From positions 1 to 9,957 of the forward strand of contig JAAOZO010000018.1 in the NCBI GenBank assembly GCA_011605715.1: DNA of 9,957 bases. Reading direction: 5' to 3'. Below are positions 4,876 to 9,639 of this stretch, one piece after another (position 1 is the stretch's first letter; every line of letters begins with the position of its first letter). The notes beneath the pieces are model-generated. The model ran no database searches, had not been told where the DNA came from, and saw only the letters and a list, made by a program, of their open reading frames with translations. The position numbers and the translations under genes are program-made. This DNA is from Nitrososphaerota archaeon. GTDB taxonomy: Archaea; Thermoproteota; EX4484-205; JAAOZO01.

Positions 4876-6504
4876 ATGGCGGAAAATGAAGGTTATTTCG
4901 GAAAAATTGCGCTTGTGAGAAAGTCTCAGCAGAGTAATGTTATAATTCTGGAAACTTTAGACTTCAAACGGTACGATGAGCTCATTCAATTTGCAAGAAA
5001 TCAGGGGTTTGAAAAAATAGAGAATGTAGCGTATGAGTACTACATCTACGACATTCAGTTAAACCAGCTTTTCAAAATCAACAATGTAAGCTTTGAACCA
5101 GAAATTGTCGAGGACTTTACAATCCCAAGTCTTATCTCAATCTTGGAGAAAAGAAGCTCAATCCTTATAATAAAGTACGTCACAGAACAAAGGCACGCCG
5201 ATGGCATAAGCGACCTTCTCCTGTACTGTTCTCAAAACGGCAAGTTGTTTGTTAAGTTTTCTACTGTTTTTGTCTTTACTGCAAGTGCTTCTCTCTTTTC
5301 TCCGTCAGTAAGAAGGTTCTGTGCAACAATAGAAATTCCTGCAAGCACCACAGAGGAAAGAAGGAGAATTCTTGAAGACGTAGCAAATAAACTAAACGAG
5401 GCAATGACCAAGAAATATGGAGCTGGAGTAAAAATAAACTACGAAGCTGTAGTCCCTGTATCTGCTGGTTTAAATCTTCATGAGACAGAAACTGCGGCAT
5501 TAAGTTCATTCTTCAAGTATCGGGACTTTAAGGTAGAAGAGTTCACAACCTACAAAATTGAAATACTCAAAAACTATGGTCTTGAGTACATAATCCCAAC
5601 AAGAGGGTTTGAAAGTGTCGGAGGCTACGACTACCTCAAAAATTATGTAAAGGATAGGCTGATAAAGTTGCTGAAAAACCCAGAGCTTGCTGAAGCTTAT
5701 GGCCTAAGACCACCAAGAGGTATCTTGTTCTACGGCTACCCTGGAACTGGAAAAACATACTTTGCTAAAGCGCTTTCAAAAGAAATTGGCTTGCCAATGA
5801 TAAAAATAGACCCCTCAACATTCTTAAGAGGAATTGTAGGAGAAACGGAAAGCAGAGTGAAGCAAGTTATAAACATTGTAGAGGCACTAGCACCTGCTAT
5901 TGTCTTTATAGATGAGTTTGACCAACTTGCAATGAGCAGAAGCGCAACAATGGTTACTGACTCAGGAGTTTCAAGGAGGCTACAGAATATGCTTCTCGAC
6001 TGGCTTGGCGACGAAAATAGGAAGTCAATAATTATCGGAGCAACAAACTTTGTTGAGCAACTAGACAGTGCGTTTATCAGGACTGGAAGAATAGACGAGA
6101 ACCTTCTAATTCTCCCACCAGATACTTTCGCTAGAACACAAATTCTCTCAGTCCACTGCAACATAGTCAGGAAAATTCCACAAAATGCAAAGAGGCCAAT
6201 AGACTTTGCTGAAATTGCAGAACGAACATACATGTTTACAGGAGCTGAGCTAGAAAAACTAGTAATAGAAGCTTCAGCTCTTGCCTTTGAAGAAGATAAA
6301 AAGTACGTCAGCACTGAGCAATTCCTTGAGGCATTGAAGTACATAAAAGTAAACGTTGACGAGAGAGAAAAGACAATAAGAGAGATGATAAGGACGTTCT
6401 CTAAGCTAGAAAACGTGAACCAAAAATTCCTTACTGAAGCTTTAAAAGTATACCAAGAATCGGAGAAGGACGATAGAATAAGAAAAGTTGTAGAAGGTTT
6501 ATAA
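4876..6504 (+). CDS. Ycf46-like AAA+ ATPase
   Basis: A 542-residue ATPase. Residues 1 to about 215 look like the degenerate, motif-less ATPase-like domain that precedes the AAA module in Ycf46 proteins (hydrophobic strand SSILIIKYV, a second strand VFVFTAS, and 'GLNLHETETAALS', resembling the Ycf46 'GLT-x-x-E-x-x-N-A' helix). The AAA module follows: Walker A GYPGTGKT at 287-294, Walker B IVFIDEFD at 342-349, sensor 1 at N391 in GATN, and arginine-finger candidates R402 and R405 in RTGRID. A helical lid and a charged helical tail complete it. All catalytic residues are present, so it should hydrolyse ATP as a ring. Ycf46 proteins are usually around 500 residues. The next genes are Ycf35 and DUF2997, its usual partners, which strengthens the call. 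Cdc48/proteasome-type ATPases are the alternative, but the N-domain and context favour Ycf46. The substrate is unknown. Confidence 0.85.
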   Translation: MAENEGYFGKIALVRKSQQSNVIILETLDFKRYDELIQFARNQGFEKIENVAYEYYIYDIQLNQLFKINNVSFEPEIVEDFTIPSLISILEKRSSILIIKYVTEQRHADGISDLLLYCSQNGKLFVKFSTVFVFTASASLFSPSVRRFCATIEIPASTTEERRRILEDVANKLNEAMTKKYGAGVKINYEAVVPVSAGLNLHETETAALSSFFKYRDFKVEEFTTYKIEILKNYGLEYIIPTRGFESVGGYDYLKNYVKDRLIKLLKNPELAEAYGLRPPRGILFYGYPGTGKTYFAKALSKEIGLPMIKIDPSTFLRGIVGETESRVKQVINIVEALAPAIVFIDEFDQLAMSRSATMVTDSGVSRRLQNMLLDWLGDENRKSIIIGATNFVEQLDSAFIRTGRIDENLLILPPDTFARTQILSVHCNIVRKIPQNAKRPIDFAEIAERTYMFTGAELEKLVIEASALAFEEDKKYVSTEQFLEALKYIKVNVDEREKTIREMIRTFSKLENVNQKFLTEALKVYQESEKDDRIRKVVEGL

Positions 6505-6510
6505 GCTCGT

Positions 6511-6527
6511 GTTTTTTTATTTGGGTG
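6511..6527 (+). promoter_or_regulatory. T-tract/GGGTG module, copy 11 (Ycf35 gene)
   Basis: T-rich 6511-6522 then GGGTG 6523-6527, 6 nt before ATG 6534. TTTATAA at 6498-6504, overlapping the ATPase stop codon, is a TATA-like box about 32 bases before the start codon. Confidence 0.75.
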
Positions 6528-6533
6528 ATAAAA

Positions 6534-6914
6534 ATGTCCCATTATAGTTTAGTTAAGATAAAAATAAAAAACGTAAATGAAAATGTACTTAAGCAGGCAA
6601 TCCAAGAACTGTGCAAGCAAGAGGGCTTTCAAGTTGTTAATCAAATAGTCGATTTCTATGGGCATCCAAGAACCGATTTCTTAATCGGAATAAAAAATAG
6701 AGACTATCCTCGAGGGGTTGGGATAAAGCTGGAGAATGGACAAATAACTTTAGTTGGCGACTTCTACAATACATACGGCGAGGAGGTAATTGCTGATAAA
6801 ATTTCTCAGTATTACACTGTTCAGGCTCTAAAAGTAGGCTTGAAGAAAATTGGCTACAATCCTCGTGTTGTTAAGAATGGAGAAAAGGTATTAATCCACG
6901 CTTTCGCTGTGTGA
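6534..6914 (+). CDS. Ycf35-family protein (DUF1257)
   Basis: A 126-residue protein, about the usual length for DUF1257. It opens with the family hallmark MSHYSLVKIKIKN (family: MSHF-T-x-I-K-T-x-I), continues with a helix and variable strand (LKQAIQELCKQEGFQVV), a central strand pair (DFLIGIKN, GVGIKLENGQITLVGDFY: family 'D-I-G-F ... Y-E-L-V-A-D-W') and the C-terminal helix ISQYYTVQALKVGLKKIGY (family 'L-x-Q-R-Y-A-Y-x-K-V'). The function of Ycf35 is not established; in bacteria and plastid-bearing lineages it is found near Ycf46-like ATPases and DUF2997 proteins, exactly the order seen here. It starts 29 bases after the ATPase stop codon; the DUF2997 gene starts 11 bases after its own stop. 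It may be a substrate adaptor or co-factor of the ATPase, which is inference. Confidence 0.82.
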   Translation: MSHYSLVKIKIKNVNENVLKQAIQELCKQEGFQVVNQIVDFYGHPRTDFLIGIKNRDYPRGVGIKLENGQITLVGDFYNTYGEEVIADKISQYYTVQALKVGLKKIGYNPRVVKNGEKVLIHAFAV

Positions 6915-6917
6915 GGT
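6912..6917 (+). promoter_or_regulatory. Canonical Shine-Dalgarno site deciding the DUF2997 start
   Basis: TGAGGTGG around 6912-6919 overlaps the Ycf35 stop codon. It contains GAGGTG, the full archaeal type with A before GGTG, in contrast to GGGTGA of the modules, and points to ATG 6926 over GTG 6911. Confidence 0.65.
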
Positions 6918-6925
6918 GGACGAAA

Positions 6926-7120
6926 ATGAAAAGCATTGAAGTGATTGTCGAAAAAGATGGAACTTACAAAATAAGGTACGACGGCTTTAAGGGAAAAGCA
7001 TGCTTCCAAGAGGCGAAAAGGCTTTACGAAGTTCTAAAAAGCTTAGGATTGGATGTAAAGATTGAAGAAACAGTTCCAACAGTAAATGTAGGTGAAGTAA
7101 CGTATGAGCGAGAAAGTTAG
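6926..7120 (+). CDS. DUF2997-family protein
   Basis: A 64-residue protein. It has the family layout: a strand KSIEVIVEKDGTYKIRY with 'xDGxxxI', then the signature GFKGKACFQEAKRLYEVLKSLG (family 'GFxGxxCxxxTxxLexxLG'), and a polar tail. The conserved cysteine follows GKA as in the family. DUF2997 proteins are usually encoded next to DUF1257/Ycf35, as here. The gene starts 11 bases after the Ycf35 stop with a canonical GAGGTG site and no T-tract module, so these two are probably on one transcript and translationally linked. It overlaps the next small gene by 17 bases. Its biochemical role is unknown; the lone conserved cysteine is worth attention. Confidence 0.78.
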   Translation: MKSIEVIVEKDGTYKIRYDGFKGKACFQEAKRLYEVLKSLGLDVKIEETVPTVNVGEVTYERES

Positions 7121-7226
7121 CGTCTTTTTCTTCAACAAACCAAGCAAGTCAGAGCTTAAGAAAATCAGAAAGGAGCTTAAAAAACTTGGATTATCTTTCA
7201 AGGGGAAGGTTATTTACTGCGGCTAG
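7104..7226 (+). CDS. 40-residue basic protein overlapping DUF2997 gene
   Basis: A short frame (ATG 7104) overlapping the last 17 bases of the DUF2997 gene in another phase. GGTGA at 7090-7094, inside the DUF2997 gene, is 9 nt before the ATG and forms a good ribosome site. The protein has a hydrophobic N-terminal strand (KVSVFFF), a lysine-rich helix (KSELKKIRKELKKLGL), a strand (SFKGKVIYCG) and ends in Cys-Gly: a compact strand-helix-strand. The overlap, the ribosome site and the lack of a T-tract module before it make it the fourth gene of the ATPase cassette. Whether it belongs functionally is unknown. The terminal Cys-Gly is unusual, and its codon overlaps a 14-bp palindrome. Confidence 0.65.
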   Translation: MSEKVSVFFFNKPSKSELKKIRKELKKLGLSFKGKVIYCG

Positions 7227-7236
7227 CATATGCTAG
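7223..7236. repeat. 14-bp perfect palindrome at the end of the ATPase cassette
   Basis: CTAGCATATGCTAG is a perfect palindrome; it includes the stop codon TAG (7224-7226) and is followed after 4 bases by a seven-T tract. As RNA it could give a short hairpin plus U-run, an intrinsic-terminator-like arrangement; as DNA it could be a dimeric operator. Confidence 0.6.
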
Positions 7237-7238
7237 TT

Positions 7239-7252
7239 CCTTTTTTTGGGTG
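7239..7252 (+). promoter_or_regulatory. T-tract/GGGTG module, copy 12 (fixes a TTG start)
   Basis: Seven T at 7241-7247 then GGGTG 7248-7252. TTG 7259 is exactly 6 nt away; in-frame GTG 7250 lies inside the site and is rejected. Confidence 0.75.
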
Positions 7253-7258
7253 ATTGCT

Positions 7259-7591
7259 TTGGACGAGCTTAAAAGGAAGCTAAGAAAGTACACGAAGGTT
7301 TTAAAGAAAAACCCAAACGCTTTCATCATTGACGTAATAGAAGGCGAAAAACCTTGCATAATCTTTCACGACATAGACACTACTATGGAGTCCTGTTATC
7401 TTCCGTTAGTTCTTGATTACTTTAGAGAAAGCTTAATTGTAAACAAAATAAACTATAAAGGAATAGCTTTTTGCATAATAAGGTTTAAGGAAGAGTGGCG
7501 CCAAAGTGAAGACTTTTTAAGAGAGATTGTTGATGCAGTAAAACAACACAGAACAAAGAAGGTGATGCAGACGTGGATAGGAACAATGTAG
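7259..7591 (+). CDS. Unknown 110-residue protein
   Basis: Starts at TTG 7259, placed by the 6-nt spacing from GGGTG. It has a basic N-terminal helix (LKRKLRKYTKVLKKNP), strands FIIDVIEG and PCIIFHD, a short acidic turn with two threonines, a middle helix around VLDYFRESL, a strand GIAFCIIRF and a C-terminal helix EDFLREIVDAVKQH. Three cysteines lie in strands and are not paired as a zinc site. The alternating alpha/beta order suggests a small globular cytoplasmic protein. Its 3' end overlaps the next gene by 19 bases, so the two are a coupled pair. No family recognised. Confidence 0.72.
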   Translation: MDELKRKLRKYTKVLKKNPNAFIIDVIEGEKPCIIFHDIDTTMESCYLPLVLDYFRESLIVNKINYKGIAFCIIRFKEEWRQSEDFLREIVDAVKQHRTKKVMQTWIGTM

Positions 7592-8124
7592 AGCTTCCAA
7601 TTCCTGTTGTAAAAGTTGATGCTATGACCTTTGAAAGGACTTCAACGCTTGGAATAAAGTTGCCGAAGATAAAGGATGGAAAAATCTACATTCCAGAAGG
7701 TACGTACCAAAATGAAGGAAATGAATACTCTCAGTACTCAAACATAATTGAGTATAATCAAAACTCAATTCTTATCGAACTAGAAACATGGACCACTGTA
7801 ACCTCTTCAGAAACAACGAGAGTTTTAAGCTTTTTTCACGACTCACGCAATGCAGTTTGGACAAACGAACAAATAGAGATAAATATAAAAAACTTTGGAT
7901 ACAGGCCACAAAGATACTACTGCAAGTTTAGGCTAGTAGCTTGCAAAACTTGGGACGGCAAAATTATTCATTATCTTTTTACTTCTTGGAGCGATAAAGC
8001 AACGTTTCAAGACTTAGTCTCGCTAGTTCTCAAAATGCATGGCCTTAAGAAAAAAGACCTCTATGGCGAAGGAACAGTAACTGAAATAAAAATTAGAAAC
8101 GTTCTAAAAAACATTTTTAAATAA
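7573..8124 (+). CDS. Unknown 183-residue protein, coupled to the previous gene
   Basis: Starts at GTG 7573 inside the end of the previous gene; GGTGAT at 7561-7566 forms a ribosome site 7 nt upstream, which decides the start. The protein is beta-rich in its first two thirds (PIPVVKVDAMTFERT, KIYIPEGTY, SILIELETWTTVTSSETTRVLSF) and contains a Tyr/Trp-rich strand pair (RYYCKFRLVACKTWDGKIIHYLFT), then a helix (FQDLVSLVLKMHGL) and a basic C-terminus (RNVLKNIFK). Two cysteines sit in the strand pair eight residues apart. No signal peptide or membrane segment. The family is unknown. The coupled arrangement with the 110-residue protein suggests a heteromeric complex, which is inference. Confidence 0.75.
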   Translation: MDRNNVELPIPVVKVDAMTFERTSTLGIKLPKIKDGKIYIPEGTYQNEGNEYSQYSNIIEYNQNSILIELETWTTVTSSETTRVLSFFHDSRNAVWTNEQIEINIKNFGYRPQRYYCKFRLVACKTWDGKIIHYLFTSWSDKATFQDLVSLVLKMHGLKKKDLYGEGTVTEIKIRNVLKNIFK

Positions 8125-8140
8125 CTTTTTATTTTGGGTG
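8125..8140 (+). promoter_or_regulatory. T-tract/GGGTG module, copy 13
   Basis: T-rich 8125-8135 then GGGTG 8136-8140, 6 nt before ATG 8147. TTTTTAAATA at 8114-8123, overlapping the previous stop, is a good TATA-like box about 28 bases before the start codon. Confidence 0.75.
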
Positions 8141-8146
8141 AAAGTA

Positions 8147-9088
8147 ATGAAACTAAAAGGATTTATTGTTAGTGTACATGCTCCTTCTGAACAACTACTT
8201 TATGCTAAAGTTGACACAACTTCTCTTTCTGGAGAGAAGTATTTCAATTTCGTAAGAAGCCTTCAAACAAAGCTTGCTTTTATCGACTATACTTATTCTG
8301 AAACTGCAGAAAGGCTTAGAGGGAGAGGAGTAGGAGCAAGGTTCTTAAAGAAGTTTTCTTTTTCCTCAACCAAAAGGTCTAGAATAACAGAAGACAAAAA
8401 GGTGCTTATATTCAATCCTTTCCCCTCTCGCTATGCAAATATTCTCAAGTATCTAAGGATAAGGCTTTACACATTCCTAAACAATGAGGCGCTTTCTCTA
8501 ACGTTGCGAACAGCAGGAAGGTACAGAGAAAAGCTCTACATAGTAACTGAGAAAAAAGTAAGCACTGTTGTTTCCTTTGTTGAAAAGCAGAATAAAGAGC
8601 TAGGAGAACTAGAAAAAAACATTGTTGCGTACACCAACTCCAGCGGCTACAAAGAAGTATTAGAAATTCTTTCAAAGTTTAATATATCATGCGACTACTT
8701 TCAATTTCCTGGAGAGCTGAAAGTAAAGCTTGACTTAATTCCAGTGAACTTTGACTATGCGATTGAAGAGTGGTCTAGAAAAGACGAGAGTGTAGCAAAA
8801 ATTCTCAGAGAGAAGCAGCAGGAAATTGTCAAGAATGCGGTCATGCAGTTCTACGAAAGGATTAAGCCAATTCTAATGTACGAAGAAGGGAAAACAAAGA
8901 TTAACAAGAAGCTAGCAGTTGCTAACCTAAAGAAAATGCAGGAGTTTGCAGAAGAGCTTGGTCTCAAGTCTTTGAATGCAACAGTCATAAATCCTCTAAT
9001 AACTTCGTTGGAAAGTCCAGCTTTCAATTCAAGACTAACCGCAGCAGAAGCAAAAAGCAGGATAGATGCTCTGATAAATTCGCTTTAA
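8147..9088 (+). CDS. Unknown 313-residue protein, helical C-terminal half
   Basis: The second largest protein of the window. The first 30 residues are strands (LKGFIVSVHAPSEQLLYAKV), followed by a basic Ser/Arg-rich region (RGRGVGARFLKKFSFSSTKRSR) that could contact nucleic acid. From about residue 140 it is mainly helical, with coiled-coil potential around VSTVVSFVEKQNKELGELEK and again in EEWSRKDESVAKILREKQQE, and ends in helices LKKMQEFAEELGL and AAEAKSRIDALINSL. There is a loose by-eye likeness to DUF3150 proteins of bacterial AAA/VWA clusters (a helical 'EKxxxxVxxVEKxxxEL' segment in the middle and similar length), too weak for a call. ATG 8147 is set by GGGTG at 6 nt. It is the last intact gene before the tnpB remnant. 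Confidence 0.75.
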   Translation: MKLKGFIVSVHAPSEQLLYAKVDTTSLSGEKYFNFVRSLQTKLAFIDYTYSETAERLRGRGVGARFLKKFSFSSTKRSRITEDKKVLIFNPFPSRYANILKYLRIRLYTFLNNEALSLTLRTAGRYREKLYIVTEKKVSTVVSFVEKQNKELGELEKNIVAYTNSSGYKEVLEILSKFNISCDYFQFPGELKVKLDLIPVNFDYAIEEWSRKDESVAKILREKQQEIVKNAVMQFYERIKPILMYEEGKTKINKKLAVANLKKMQEFAEELGLKSLNATVINPLITSLESPAFNSRLTAAEAKSRIDALINSL

Positions 9089-9090
9089 GA

Positions 9091-9111
9091 GTTTGTTTTT
9101 TCTTTTGGGTG
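9091..9111 (+). promoter_or_regulatory. T-tract/GGGTG module, copy 14, orphan
   Basis: T-rich 9091-9106 and GGGTG 9107-9111, placed after a stop codon like all others, but no ATG, GTG or TTG follows at 5-11 nt. The sequence continues as AAGAAAAATTTATAAATTT into the tnpB remnant. The gene that this copy served seems to have been lost or displaced. Confidence 0.7.
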
Positions 9112-9119
9112 AAGAAAAA

Positions 9120-9128
9120 TTTATAAAT
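9120..9128 (+). promoter_or_regulatory. TATA-like box before tnpB remnant
   Basis: TTTATAAAT in an AT-rich stretch between the orphan module and the tnpB remnant. It may be the promoter kept from the left part of the insertion sequence, or the start of the gene that was lost. Confidence 0.35.
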
Positions 9129-9143
9129 TTGTAACGATATTAT

Positions 9144-9401
9144 CATAGGTGTGGGCATGTTGCCCAAATCAAAGGAAGAATCTACAAGTGTCCAAACTGT
9201 GGAATGGAGTACGATAGAGACTTGAACGCATGTGTGAATATAGCCCATAGGGTAACGAGCTCTATGGGATGGAGGAGCAGTGAGCCCCTCGAACCAGCAA
9301 ATGAGGAGATAGGCGTAAAGCCTACTCTAAACGCTGGAAGCTCCCGACTTCAGTCGTGGAGAAGCTCACCAAATGGAGGTGCAGAAGGCAGAGCATGGTA
9401 G
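9144..9401 (+). pseudogene. tnpB: IS200/IS605-type tnpB, 3' remnant
   Basis: In frame with the ATG at 9204 but reading further upstream, the translation carries RCGHV, then YKCPNCGMEYDRDLNACVNIAHR and a tail with PTLNAGSSRLQS. This is the C-terminal zinc ribbon and RuvC-III block (D-R-D-x-N-A-x-x-N-I-A) of TnpB, the RNA-guided nuclease of IS200/IS605 elements. About 300 N-terminal residues, with the first RuvC acidic residues and the first cysteine of the ribbon (normally C-x-x-C-G), are missing: homology stops near 9147 and an in-frame TAA sits at 9132-9134. The last two ribbon cysteines and the catalytic-region Asp of DRD remain. No TnpA is present, so the fragment is dead as a protein. It lies directly after the orphan module. 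Confidence 0.85.
9341..9361 (+). mobile_element. IS200/IS605 right-end hairpin (possible omega-RNA 3' part)
   Basis: CTCC-CGAC (9341-9348), loop TTCA, GTCG (9353-9356), a bulged T and GGAG (9358-9361) make an 8-bp imperfect hairpin of the CGACTTCAGTCG type typical of archaeal IS200/IS605 right ends. The direct repeat GAAGCTC (9337-9343 and 9361-9367) flanks it. In complete elements the right end is recognised by TnpA and forms the 3' part of the TnpB guide RNA (omega-RNA). Here it overlaps the remnant's reading frame, so a guide RNA scaffold could survive although the nuclease does not. Confidence 0.65.
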
Positions 9402-9555
9402 TTGTGCGGGGACACGCTATTTCTAGCGGAAAGAGGTTAGGGTTAGGTGACCCACGTTTCATGGCTTTAATACTACCCATCGCGTCAGTCCAGTCCAGGT
9501 TCATTTTGCAGGTCTCCTGGGGTGGGTAGTCTAAATCTGCAGACTTCTGCACCTC
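9376..9555 (+). ncRNA. Nested inverted-repeat structure, candidate RNA or small mobile element
   Basis: A 12-bp perfect inverted repeat, GAGGTGCAGAAG at 9376-9387 and its complement at 9544-9555, closes a 180-base unit. Inside are CGCTA/TAGCG around TTTC (9415-9428), ACTACCCA (9472-9479) with TGGGTAGT (9523-9530), and within that CCAGG (9495-9499) with CCTGG (9516-9520). Bases 9421-9540 are 50% G+C (60 of 120), higher than the flanking AT-rich DNA. The T-rich 9559-9567 after it would suit termination of a + strand transcript. The 82-residue minus-strand frame through it looks like no known protein. It could be a structured RNA, a MITE-like element with 12-bp ends, or an extension of the IS right end. 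The family is not recognised. Confidence 0.45.
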
Positions 9556-9598
9556 TGGTTTATTTTTCATAATATTGTTTTAGAATGCTAGAAAAAAC

Positions 9599-9605
9599 TT
9601 AAATA
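9599..9605 (+). promoter_or_regulatory. TATA box of the last gene
   Basis: TTAAATA preceded by a purine-rich GAAAAAAC (possible BRE). A start near 9628 would leave about 12 nt of leader before ATG 9640. This gene has no T-tract/GGGTG module, unlike the genes left of the tnpB remnant. Confidence 0.55.
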
Positions 9606-9639
9606 TCTTCTCTGCTCTTCTTAGTTTCAAGAGAGAATT

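Noticed and set aside
5736..6542. 268-residue open frame on the minus strand
   Set aside because: It is antisense to the AAA+ motifs of the ATPase, is Ser/Phe/Ile-rich low-quality protein, and has no ribosome site; it is a shadow of the real gene.
371..9111. CRISPR array, because of many similar short repeats
   Set aside because: The GGGTGA copies are separated by whole genes, are short and variable, and sit at ribosome-site distance from starts; they are expression signals.
9204..9401. A complete 65-residue gene starting at ATG 9204
   Set aside because: The homology to TnpB begins upstream of this ATG in the same frame, so it is an internal methionine of a truncated transposase gene.
9435..9447. 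Telomere-like GGTTAGGGTTAGG
   Set aside because: Only two partial units inside a structured region; no tandem array and no contig end here, so it is taken as chance.
9322..9570. 82-residue minus-strand frame through the inverted-repeat unit
   Set aside because: It runs through the IS right-end hairpin and the nested repeats, has no recognisable protein pattern and no ribosome site; structure explains the DNA better than coding.
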